Origin: JBKHJZ01 sp046537875
Lineage (GTDB): Bacteria; Actinomycetota; Acidimicrobiia; Acidimicrobiales; VFJN01
Reading direction: 5' to 3'
Assembly (NCBI GenBank): GCA_046537875.1
Contig: JBKHJZ010000067.1
Location: forward strand, 1-15,451
DNA: 15,451 nt
Position 1 is the first letter of the stretch; every line of letters starts with the position of its first letter. The translations under genes and the position numbers were made by a program. This document shows positions 6,711 to 13,769 of this stretch, piece by piece. The notes under the pieces are model-generated. The model had not been told where the DNA came from. It did no database searches and saw only the letters and a program-made list of their open reading frames with translations.

Positions 6711-6784
6711 AACAGGGGAAACCCCCCGGCTCCACCCCCGGGCCGCGTCGTCGGCACGGCCGTGTGGTGCACAAACGCGCAGAC

Positions 6785-6803
6785 GTGTCCTGTTCTGGGA
6801 CAC
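6785..6803. promoter_or_regulatory. Candidate operator GTGTCC-N7-GGACAC
   Basis: A perfect 6-bp dyad with a 7-base centre (GTGTCCTGTTCTGGGACAC) lies 85 bases before the flavoprotein ATG. Its core GTCC-N7-GGAC recurs at 13676-13690, upstream of the AcoR-like gene. If CATCAT at 6825 is the -10 box, the site is centred near -43, a typical activator position. Confidence 0.45.
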
Positions 6804-6850
6804 CCTGCGGCCACCGCCGCTCCGCATCATGCACCCCGTCATGCAGACGG

Positions 6851-6868
6851 CCGGCTCGCACGAGCCGG
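6851..6868 (+). repeat. Compact GC hairpin next to the ribosome site
   Basis: CCGGCTCG and CGAGCCGG flank the two bases CA, forming an almost perfect 18-bp palindrome that ends about 5 bases before the GGAGAGGAG ribosome site of the flavoprotein gene. In RNA it would fold as a stable 7-bp stem with a 4-base loop, possibly tuning translation or mRNA stability; as DNA it could be an operator. Confidence 0.45.
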
Positions 6869-6887
6869 GGATCGGAGAGGAGTGGCG

Positions 6888-8576
6888 ATGGCAGCGCCAG
6901 ACGGAATCGCGCCCCGGGAGGCGGCGGCACCGAGTCGCAGCGCCAGCTTCGACGTCGCGGCAGACATCGTCGTGGTCGGCGGCGGCGGAGGGGGCCTACC
7001 GACCGCGCTCTTCTCCCGCTGGCTCGACAACGAGGTCGTGCTGCTCGAGAAGGCGCCCGAGCTCGGCGGCACGGCCAAGAAGGCCGCCTTCTGGTACTGG
7101 GTGCCCAACAACGCCGGGCTCCGCTCGCTCGGCATGGAGGACCGCAAGGAGGACTGCCTCCGCTACATGGCCCGGCTGTCCCGCCCGACGCTCTACGACC
7201 CCGACCACCCTCGCTTCGGGCTGAACGAGTGGGAGTACAGCGTGTGCGAGGCGATCTACGAGAGCGCGTCGGAGGCCGCCGAGCTGCTGAAGGAGAAGGA
7301 CGCGCTCCCCTACGTCCACGCCGCCGAGGTGCCGGACTACTGGGCCGAGATCCCCGAGGACGCCACGCCGAAGGGTCGCGTGCTGTACCCGTTCGGGGCA
7401 TCGGAGTCGATGTCCGACGGCGGCCAGGTCGCGATCCGCAACATGGGCCGGGCGGCCGAGCGCGACGGGGTGGACATCCGCACGGGACACCGAGTTCAGC
7501 GGCTCGTCACGAGCGACCGCGGCGAGGTGGTCGGCGTCGAGGCCACCACGCCCACCGGGGAGCCCGTCCGGGTGCAGGCCCGCAAGGCCGTCGTGTTCGC
7601 CACCGGCGGCTTCACGCACAACGAGGAGCTGCGGCGCAACTTCCTCAACGTGCCGGTGTTCGGTGGGTGCGCCGCGCTGTCGAACGAGGGCGACTTCGTC
7701 AGCATCGCCACGGCGGTCGGCGGCCAGCTGCGCAACATGAACTACGCCTGGATGTGCCCCGTGCCGCTCGAGCACGCGGTGCACAAGCGCCCCGACATGT
7801 CGGGCATGTTCTCGGTGGCCGGTGACTCCATGCTCTGGGTCAACCGGCACGGCGTGCGGGTGGCGAACGAGAAGCTCGCCTACAACGAGCTGGCCCAGGT
7901 GTTCTTCACCTGGGACCCGTACGAGGCCGCCTACCCCAACCTGGTGCTGATCGCCATCTGGGACCAGCGCGCCGCCGAGCACTCGGCCAGCGACGAGTAC
8001 GGGCGCCTCATCCCCCCGCCCGACGGGCGCGACGACCACGTGATCCGGGGCGACACCTGGGACGAGCTGGCGGCCGGCATCGCCGACCGGCTCCATCGCT
8101 ACCGCGGGGTCACGGGCGGCATGACGCTCGCCGACGACTTCGCCGCCAACCTGCCCGCCACGGTGGCGCGGTTCAACGAGTTCGCCCGCAACGGGGTGGA
8201 CGAGGACTTCCACCGGGGCGAGCGGGCGGTGCAGCAGCTGTTCAACGGCCCGGTGAGGGAAGAGGACGGCGCCGAGAACCCCACGATGTACCCGCTCAGC
8301 GACACCGGCCCGTACTACGCGGCGCTGGTCACCGGCGGCACCCTCGACACCAAGGGCGGCCCGAAGGCCACCCGCGACGGGCAGATCGTCGACGACCGGG
8401 ACCGGCCGATCCCCGGGCTCTACGGCGTGGGCAACTGCGTGGCGTCTCCCTCTGCGCAGGCCTACTGGTCGGGCGGGGCCACCCTCGGCCCGATCATCGC
8501 CCTGGCCCACCGGGCCGCCCGGGCCGCCGACCGCGAGCCCGTGAAGGAGCCGACCGGGGCGGCCACATCGGCCTGA
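6888..8576 (+). CDS. FAD-dependent dehydrogenase, KstD / fumarate reductase flavoprotein-like
   Basis: A 562-residue cytoplasmic flavoenzyme of the FAD_binding_2 family. The N-terminal FAD site is ADIVVVGGGGGGLPTA (25-40), with the ribose-binding acid Glu54 in VVLLEK, then GGTAKKAAFWYW (60-71). The second FAD strand is VVFATGGFTHNEE (235-247). The C-terminal closing motif PIPGLYGVGNCVAS to GGATLGPI (508-535) resembles 3-ketosteroid 1-dehydrogenases, and PYYAAL (475-480) sits where these place a catalytic tyrosine. Such enzymes desaturate carbons next to a ring ketone, or reduce conjugated double bonds. A steroid substrate is not supported by the neighbours. As first gene of an operon with a sugar-type ABC importer, and near hydroquinone-cleavage genes, a small cyclic ketone is plausible. 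The ATG at 6888 has GGAGAGGAG upstream; the longer in-frame start would cross the palindromes of the leader. Confidence 0.88.
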   Translation: MAAPDGIAPREAAAPSRSASFDVAADIVVVGGGGGGLPTALFSRWLDNEVVLLEKAPELGGTAKKAAFWYWVPNNAGLRSLGMEDRKEDCLRYMARLSRPTLYDPDHPRFGLNEWEYSVCEAIYESASEAAELLKEKDALPYVHAAEVPDYWAEIPEDATPKGRVLYPFGASESMSDGGQVAIRNMGRAAERDGVDIRTGHRVQRLVTSDRGEVVGVEATTPTGEPVRVQARKAVVFATGGFTHNEELRRNFLNVPVFGGCAALSNEGDFVSIATAVGGQLRNMNYAWMCPVPLEHAVHKRPDMSGMFSVAGDSMLWVNRHGVRVANEKLAYNELAQVFFTWDPYEAAYPNLVLIAIWDQRAAEHSASDEYGRLIPPPDGRDDHVIRGDTWDELAAGIADRLHRYRGVTGGMTLADDFAANLPATVARFNEFARNGVDEDFHRGERAVQQLFNGPVREEDGAENPTMYPLSDTGPYYAALVTGGTLDTKGGPKATRDGQIVDDRDRPIPGLYGVGNCVASPSAQAYWSGGATLGPIIALAHRAARAADREPVKEPTGAATSA

Positions 8577-8583
8577 CCCGCGA

Positions 8584-8600
8584 GGCGCCCGACGGGCGCC
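8584..8600 (+). repeat. Intercistronic hairpin
   Basis: GGCGCCC and GGGCGCC form a perfect 7-bp stem around the loop GAC, 7 bases after the flavoprotein stop and before the permease gene. There is no T-tract, so full termination is unlikely; an attenuator or mRNA-stabilising stem that sets the enzyme-to-transporter ratio is more likely. Confidence 0.5.
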
Positions 8601-8629
8601 GCAGGGCCCGGTGACGAGGACCGACGCAC

Positions 8630-9664
8630 ATGGCTGCGACGACGAGGACGATGAGCGACCGGGGGGTGCGCCTCGCCGGCATGGTGCCCGGCGCGGCGGG
8701 CTTCGTGCCCGTCTGGCTGCTGGCCGCGCTGCTGCTGGCGGTCAGCGCGCTGGTCGCCCCCGACACGCTCTCGGGGGCGTCCTTCGGCGGGATGCTCCCC
8801 CTCACCACCTTCCTCGCCGTCGCGTCGCTCGGCCAGATGCTCGTGATCATGACCGCCGGGATCGACCTGTCGGTCCCGGCGGTGGTCACCCTGGCCAGCA
8901 CGCTCACGGTGGGCGTCGCCGAGGGCGCCGACGACCGGCTCCTGCCGGCGATCGTGTTGGCGCTGGCGGCGGCCGGTGCCGTCGGGCTCGCCAACGGGGT
9001 GCTCGTGGGGTTGCTCCGGCTGAACCCGCTGATCGTCACGCTGGCCGTGGGCCAGGCCGTGTACGGGTTCACCGCCGAGTACCGGGACGGCATGGCGCAG
9101 GAGTCGGCCGTCCCGGCCCAGCTCTCGTCGTGGGCATCCGACCGGATCCTCGGCATCAGCGTCGTCTTCTGGACCGGCGTGGTCCTGACCCTCGTGGTCG
9201 CCGCCGTGCTGCGCTGGTCGGCCGAGGGCCGGCGATTCCAGTCGTTCGGCGCCAACCCGCGGGCGGCCTGGATCGCCGGCATCGACGTGCGCCGCTTCCA
9301 CGTGGGCGCCTACACGATCGCCGGGGTGCTCTACGGCGCCGCCGGCGTGCTGCTGGCGGCGTTCATCCGCAACCCGACGCTCGGCGCCGGCACGCCGTAC
9401 CTGCTCGGGCCGATCGCGGCGGTCGTGATCGGGGGCGCCTCGCTCAGGGGCGGCGTGGGCAGCGCCACCTCGACGTGGGTCGCGGCGTTCGCACTGACCC
9501 TGCTGAGCCAGATGCTGCGCGTCCTCGGGCTGCCGTCGGCCCTGCAGTTCATCGTCTTCGGCGGCGCCATCGCGGCCGGCATGGCCATCTCGGGCGATCG
9601 GGTGGTGACCGGCCTCGGTCGCCTCCTCACCGGCCGCCCCCCGTCACGGGCACGACCCGGCTGA
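8630..9664 (+). CDS. Ribose-type ABC transporter permease (BPD_transp_2)
   Basis: A 344-residue very hydrophobic membrane protein of the RbsC/branched-chain permease family. About ten membrane segments can be drawn, for example near 26-43, 57-75, 82-97, 105-128, 133-148, 176-194, 226-246, 258-271, 282-298 and 303-321. Family signatures are AGIDLSVPAVVTLAS (76-90), like the GIDLSVG motif of RbsC, and GANPRAAWIAGIDVRRFHVGAYTIAG (207-232, given by its ends G207 and G232), which contacts the ATPase. It would form half of the membrane channel, with the permease fused to the ATPase two genes downstream as the other half. The ATG at 8630 has GACGAGGAC about 10 bases upstream; codon 8 is another possible start. 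Substrate is not deducible. Confidence 0.9.
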   Translation: MAATTRTMSDRGVRLAGMVPGAAGFVPVWLLAALLLAVSALVAPDTLSGASFGGMLPLTTFLAVASLGQMLVIMTAGIDLSVPAVVTLASTLTVGVAEGADDRLLPAIVLALAAAGAVGLANGVLVGLLRLNPLIVTLAVGQAVYGFTAEYRDGMAQESAVPAQLSSWASDRILGISVVFWTGVVLTLVVAAVLRWSAEGRRFQSFGANPRAAWIAGIDVRRFHVGAYTIAGVLYGAAGVLLAAFIRNPTLGAGTPYLLGPIAAVVIGGASLRGGVGSATSTWVAAFALTLLSQMLRVLGLPSALQFIVFGGAIAAGMAISGDRVVTGLGRLLTGRPPSRARPG

Positions 9665-9688
9665 CCCAACCAACAAGGAGGAGCGGGA

Positions 9689-10936
9689 ATGCGACAGCGA
9701 CCCTCGAGACGAGTGCTTCGATTGATGACACCGCTGCTGGCGGTCGCGCTGATCGTCGCCGCGTGCGGCGACGACGACGGGACCGACACCGGTGCGGAGC
9801 CGGCCGGCGGCAACGGCGGCAACGGCGGCGAGGGCGAGAGCCTCGACGCCGACCCCGAGCTGCTCGAGATCGCGCTCGGGACGTCGGAGACCGACGGCGT
9901 CCCCGAGCCGGTGCTCGCGGCGATCGCGCGCGCCGGCCAGGAGGTCACCGACGAGCAGCTCGAGCTTGCGCTCGACTGCTGGGAGCAGGACGAGTGCGAC
10001 ACCGGCACCGGCGGCGACCTCACCGTGGCGCTCGCCGACGGCTTCGGCGAGAACGTGTGGCGCGAGGTCACGCACATGGAGCTCGTCCTCCAGGCGCTCA
10101 CCTACCCCGAGATCGGCGAGATCCGCTACGTGAGCGCCCAGGGCGACACCCAGAAGGCCATCTCCGACCTGCGCAGCCTGATCGCCGAGGACGTCGACAT
10201 CATCGTCACGTTCGCCGACGCAGGGGAGGCGCTGCTGCCCACCGTCCGGGAGGCGACGCAGCAGGGCATCGTGGTCGTCCCCTACATCGCCGGGGTCGCC
10301 GGCGACGCCGGTGACGACTACCTCTCCTACGTGGCCGAGGACCTCTGCCAGCTCGGCGAGAGCTTCGCCGAGGTGATGAACGACGAGGTCGGCGAGGGCA
10401 AGGTGGCGTTCCTGGGGGGCACCGCGGGCAACCCGCTCTCGGAGGCCTGGCAGTCGTGCGAGGAGGAGGCGCTCGATGACGGGATCGAGCTCGTCGGGCG
10501 CGCCGACACCGACTGGACCCGGGAGGGGACCCTGCAGGCGATGTCCGGGTTCCTCAGCCAGCACCCCGACCTCGCAGGCGTCAGCTACGAGTACGCCGAC
10601 GGCTTCCTCGGCGGCGTGCGGGCCTACGAGGCGGCGGACCTGCCGATCGACCTGGTCCTCACCCTGCGGACCGACGAGATGGGCCTGTTCTGCGAGTGGC
10701 AGGAGATCGGGAACCCCGACTTCCAGATCTTCCACTCCTCGGGCGGCAGCTTCCAGCCCCGCATCGCGCTCACCGCAGCGATGATGCACGTCAACGGCGA
10801 GTCGGTCGACGGGCAGATCGTCGTGCCGAACGAGCTGCGCCAGGTCGACGACAGCAGCTGCAACCCCGACATCCCCGCCGAGGCGCCGGTGTCCACGCTG
10901 GTGCCCACCGAGGTGATGGAGGCCATGTACGGCTAG
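9689..10936 (+). CDS. ABC transporter substrate-binding lipoprotein
   Basis: A 415-residue exported lipoprotein. A lipoprotein signal (positively charged MRQRPSRR, hydrophobic 12-25, lipobox V-A-A-C with Cys26) is followed by an acidic and Gly/Asn-rich linker (28-50). An extra segment (about 53-108) contains Cys97 and Cys103 in LDCWEQDECDTG. The type I periplasmic-binding fold then starts at LTVALADGFGENVWREV (111-127) and continues through DIIVTFAD (170-177), IVVVPYI, KVAFLGGTAGNP (238-249) and the GVSYEYADGFLGGVRAYEAA hinge-side region (297-316). It belongs to the sugar/RbsB-like class, though the substrate is unknown. The ATG at 9689 follows AAGGAGGAG. It sits between the two permease-bearing genes in one operon. 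Confidence 0.9.
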   Translation: MRQRPSRRVLRLMTPLLAVALIVAACGDDDGTDTGAEPAGGNGGNGGEGESLDADPELLEIALGTSETDGVPEPVLAAIARAGQEVTDEQLELALDCWEQDECDTGTGGDLTVALADGFGENVWREVTHMELVLQALTYPEIGEIRYVSAQGDTQKAISDLRSLIAEDVDIIVTFADAGEALLPTVREATQQGIVVVPYIAGVAGDAGDDYLSYVAEDLCQLGESFAEVMNDEVGEGKVAFLGGTAGNPLSEAWQSCEEEALDDGIELVGRADTDWTREGTLQAMSGFLSQHPDLAGVSYEYADGFLGGVRAYEAADLPIDLVLTLRTDEMGLFCEWQEIGNPDFQIFHSSGGSFQPRIALTAAMMHVNGESVDGQIVVPNELRQVDDSSCNPDIPAEAPVSTLVPTEVMEAMYG

Positions 10937-10969
10937 CGGCCGAGCGGACACGGTCGTCACCGAGGGACC

Positions 10970-13648
10970 ATGGTGCTCACACCGGACGTCGAGACCACCA
11001 CCGACACCGTCCTCGCCCTCGAGGGCGTCTCCAAGCGCTTCGGAGCGGTCCAGGCGCTGCGGGACGTCGACCTCGAGTGCCGGGCCGGCGAGATCCACGC
11101 CGTGCTCGGCGAGAACGGGTCGGGCAAGTCGACCCTGCTCGGGGTCGCCAGCGGGATCGTGCGTCCCGACCGGGGCACCGTCCACATCGGCGGGCATCGG
11201 CTTCACGTGGGCCACGCGGCCGATGCCCGCCGGCTCGGGCTGGCGATGGCGTACCAGACGTACTCGCACGTCGCCGAGCTGACCGTCGCCGAGAACCTCT
11301 ACCTGGCCGTCCACGCCGACGACCGGCCTCCCCTGCGCCGGATCACCCCGTGGGCGGCGGAGCAGCTCGGCCGGTTCGACCTCGAGATCGACCCGCGCCG
11401 AGCAGTGGGGGATCTGTCGCTCGCCGAGCGGCAGCTGCTCGAGGTGGTCAAGGCGCTGCTCGAGCATCCCCGGACCCTGCTGCTCGACGAGCCCACCACG
11501 GCGCTCGGGCCGGGCGACGTCGACCGGCTGCACGAGCTCGTCGAGCAGCAGGCGCGGGCCGGCGTCGGCGTGCTCTACGTGAGCCACCGCCTGACCGAGG
11601 TGCTGGAGATCGCCGACCGGGTGACCGTGCTCCGCGACGGCGAGAGCCAGGGCACGCACGACACGGCCGACCTGTCGGAGGGCGACCTCGTCGCGATGAT
11701 GATCGGGCGGCCGGCCGAGCTGGCGTTCCCCACCCGCGAGGTGCTCGACGACGGCGACCGGGTGGTGCTGGCCGCGGAGGGCCTGCGGGGCGACCGCTTC
11801 GGCCCCGTCGATCTCAGGCTGCGGCGGGGCGAGATCCTCGGCATCGCCGGGGCGGAGGGCAACGGCCAGGACGAGCTGATCCGGGCGCTCGCCGGGGTGG
11901 CACCCGCCTCGGGGACCGTGCGCCTCGAGGGCCGGGACGTGGACGTCCGCTCGCCGCGGGCCGCGCTCGGGTCGGGCATCGCCTTCCTCAGCGGCGAGCG
12001 GCTGGTCGAGACGCTCTTCCCCGTGCTCAGCGTGCGGACCAACACCTCGATCCAGATCCTCCGCCGGGTCAGCCGGTTCGGGCTGCTCCGCCGGCGCCGG
12101 GAGGCCGACGCGGTCACCGACACGGTGACCGACCTCGCCGTGCGCACCCCCTCGATCGAGCAGCCGGTCCGCCTGCTGTCGGGCGGCAACCAGCAGAAGG
12201 TTGCTCTCGGCAGGTCGCTGCTGCGCGGCGCCCGGGTGCTGGTCGTCGAGGAGCCCACCCAGGGGGTCGACGTCGCCAGCCGCTTCGACATCTACGGGGC
12301 TCTCCGTGCCCTGGCGGCCGAGGGCGCGGCGGTCGTCGTGCGCTCGAGCGACCCGATCGAGCTGTCCGGGCTGTGCGACCGGGTCGTCGTGGTGTCGCGG
12401 GGGCGGATCGTCCGCGAGCTTCCCGCCGGCGATCTGTCGGAGGAGAGCATCGTCTCCGGCATCGTCGGGTCCGGCCGTCGCCCGGCCGGTCCCCGGCCCG
12501 CAGGTGGCCGCCCCGCCGGCGACGCGCCGGCTGGCGAAGGGTCCCCGACCGCGCCAGGGGCGGCGCCCCGCCCCTGGCGCGGCGTCGCCCGGGCCTACCT
12601 GCCGATCCTCGCCCTCGCCGGGCTCATCGTCGGCGTCGGCGGCTACACCGCCGGGCGGTCCGACGCCTTCCTCTCCGACTACAACCTGCAGAGCCTGCTG
12701 CTGGCCACGCTGCCGCTCGCCCTCGCGTCGATGGGTCAGGTGAACGCCCTGCTGGTGCGCGGGTTCGACGTGTCGGTCGGCGCCCTCATGGCCTTGGCGG
12801 TCGTGGTGGGCTCGTTCGTCCTGACCGGCGAGTCGTTCGGCCCGCTGGCGCTGGGCTCGGCGGCCATCCTGGGCGTGGGGCTCCTGGCCGGCGGCGTCAA
12901 CGTCGTGCTGATCACGCGGCTCGGCGTGCCGTCGATCATCGCCACCCTCGCCACGCTCAGCGTGATGCAGGGGATCGCCCTGGTGCTCCGGCCGACGCCG
13001 GGCGGCACCATCGCGTTCGACTTCGCCGACCAGATCACCACCACCGTCGGCTTCGTCCCGGTGGCCCTCCTGGTCGTCCTCGGGCTGGCCGTGGCGGGCG
13101 ATGTCTGGCTCCACCACTCGGGTGGCGGCCTGGCGGCGCGGGCGGCGGGGTTCGACGAGGTGGCCGCGGGTCGGCTGGGCATCGACGCGCGGCGGGTGGC
13201 CACCCGGGCGTTCCTGGCCACGTCGCTGCTGGCCACGGTCGGCGCGCTCTTCCTGGCGGCGCAGACGGGGGTCGGAGACGCCCGCCTGGCGGGCGACTTC
13301 GCGCTCGTGTCGATCGCCGCCGCCGTGCTCGGGGGTGCCAGCCTGGCGGGCGGACGCGGGTCGTTCGTCGGCGCGATCGTGGCCGCCCTGTTCCTCGCCC
13401 TCATCACGAACGTGCTGCCCTTCCTCGGATGGAGCAGCGCCTACGGCGACATCGCGAAGGGGCTCTTCATCGTCGCCGCGCTGGTGGCCTACAAGGTGGC
13501 CGGCACGCGCCGGGCGGGCCGGCCACGGCTCTTCGGCCGGCGATCGACCGCTTCCGGGGACATGACCTCCGGCGACGGGCCTTCCGGGGACTTGGCCTCC
13601 GGCGACGCGTCTTCCGGGGACGGGGCGTCCGGCGATGCGGTCGCGTGA
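10970..13648 (+). CDS. Fused ABC ATPase (two NBDs) and permease, sugar type
   Basis: An 892-residue fusion. NBD1 (about 14-250) has Walker A GENGSGKS (47-54), signature LSLAERQ (149-155), Walker B LLLDEP (170-175) and His206. NBD2 (about 265-500) has a degenerate Walker A GAEGNGQ (294-300), a normal signature LLSGGNQQK (402-410) and Walker B VLVVEEP (423-429) with Glu427 where Asp is usual. This uneven pair is typical of RbsA/MglA proteins. A Pro/Ala/Gly linker (501-535) leads to an RbsC-like permease domain (about 541-845) with RGFDVSVGALMALA (597-610). The tail (858-892) holds six SGD repeats. Normally the ATPase and permease are separate genes. The ATG at 10970 has GAGGGA directly upstream. 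The reading frame is unbroken across the junction, so the fusion looks real unless an assembly error removed a stop. Confidence 0.92.
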   Translation: MVLTPDVETTTDTVLALEGVSKRFGAVQALRDVDLECRAGEIHAVLGENGSGKSTLLGVASGIVRPDRGTVHIGGHRLHVGHAADARRLGLAMAYQTYSHVAELTVAENLYLAVHADDRPPLRRITPWAAEQLGRFDLEIDPRRAVGDLSLAERQLLEVVKALLEHPRTLLLDEPTTALGPGDVDRLHELVEQQARAGVGVLYVSHRLTEVLEIADRVTVLRDGESQGTHDTADLSEGDLVAMMIGRPAELAFPTREVLDDGDRVVLAAEGLRGDRFGPVDLRLRRGEILGIAGAEGNGQDELIRALAGVAPASGTVRLEGRDVDVRSPRAALGSGIAFLSGERLVETLFPVLSVRTNTSIQILRRVSRFGLLRRRREADAVTDTVTDLAVRTPSIEQPVRLLSGGNQQKVALGRSLLRGARVLVVEEPTQGVDVASRFDIYGALRALAAEGAAVVVRSSDPIELSGLCDRVVVVSRGRIVRELPAGDLSEESIVSGIVGSGRRPAGPRPAGGRPAGDAPAGEGSPTAPGAAPRPWRGVARAYLPILALAGLIVGVGGYTAGRSDAFLSDYNLQSLLLATLPLALASMGQVNALLVRGFDVSVGALMALAVVVGSFVLTGESFGPLALGSAAILGVGLLAGGVNVVLITRLGVPSIIATLATLSVMQGIALVLRPTPGGTIAFDFADQITTTVGFVPVALLVVLGLAVAGDVWLHHSGGGLAARAAGFDEVAAGRLGIDARRVATRAFLATSLLATVGALFLAAQTGVGDARLAGDFALVSIAAAVLGGASLAGGRGSFVGAIVAALFLALITNVLPFLGWSSAYGDIAKGLFIVAALVAYKVAGTRRAGRPRLFGRRSTASGDMTSGDGPSGDLASGDASSGDGASGDAVA
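13553..13636 (+). repeat. 15-bp tandem repeat encoding six SGD units
   Basis: The 3' end of the ATPase-permease gene carries a 15-bp repeat giving SGD at residues 862, 867, 872, 877, 882 and 887, each separated by two variable residues. Odd and even copies alternate between TCCGGGGAC and TCCGGCGAC, so the larger period is 30 bp, suggesting an ancestral duplication of a two-unit block. Such arrays can vary in copy number between strains. Confidence 0.85.
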
Positions 13649-13651
13649 TCC

Positions 13652-13676
13652 CTTCCGTTCGTATAGCGCACGGAAG
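13652..13676. repeat. 7-bp inverted repeat after the ABC operon
   Basis: CTTCCGT (13652-13658) and ACGGAAG (13670-13676) flank 11 bases. It starts 3 bases after the transporter stop. No T-run follows, so it is either a weak terminator or an operator beside the promoter of the next gene. Confidence 0.45.
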
Positions 13677-13690
13677 TCCGTATCGTGGAC
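13676..13690. promoter_or_regulatory. Second GTCC-N7-GGAC dyad, overlapping a -35 box
   Basis: GTCC (13676-13679), seven bases, then GGAC (13687-13690). It repeats the core of the palindrome in front of the flavoprotein gene and overlaps the -35 hexamer of the AcoR-like gene, a position suited to autorepression. Confidence 0.4.
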
Positions 13691-13714
13691 AACCCCACGT
13701 CGTTCCCATAGACT
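13686..13714 (+). promoter_or_regulatory. Sigma-70-type promoter of the AcoR-like gene
   Basis: TGGACA (13686-13691) and TAGACT (13709-13714) are separated by exactly 17 bases, matching the housekeeping consensus at 5 of 6 positions in the -35 and in the TAnnnT core of the -10. The start site would be near 13721, giving a leader of about 49 bases. Confidence 0.55.
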
Positions 13715-13769
13715 GAGGGTCCAGCTGAGCGCCCGTCGCCGCCGGTCGCGCCGGCTGGTGGGGGACGAC

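Larger units (their letters stand above)
6651..6887 (+). promoter_or_regulatory. Palindrome-rich leader of the flavoprotein/ABC operon
   Basis: This 237-bp non-coding gap holds several dyads listed separately: a 9-bp inverted repeat near its start, a GTGTCC-N7-GGACAC palindrome in the middle and a compact GC hairpin by the ribosome site. It also holds a 7-bp direct repeat TCATGCA (6827-6833 and 6839-6845). A CATCAT at 6825-6830 could be a poor -10; no good -35 hexamer precedes it, and no GG-N10-GC sigma-54 signature was found around GGCACG at 6743. The ribosome site GGAGAGGAG lies just before the ATG at 6888. Confidence 0.5.

Noticed and set aside
6740..6775. A sigma-54 (-24/-12) promoter before the flavoprotein gene
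   Set aside because: GGCACG resembles a -24 element, but the required GC is not found ten bases after GG, and the nearby regulator lacks GAFTGA.
6996..8510. A 504-codon minus-strand open frame opposite the flavoprotein gene
   Set aside because: Low-complexity Val/Arg/His/Gly composition and no domain; the plus-strand flavoprotein has intact FAD motifs and a strong ribosome site.
6888..8576. Assignment as a true 3-ketosteroid 1-dehydrogenase
   Set aside because: The family motif is shared by many desaturases and reductases, and no steroid catabolic gene is present in the window.
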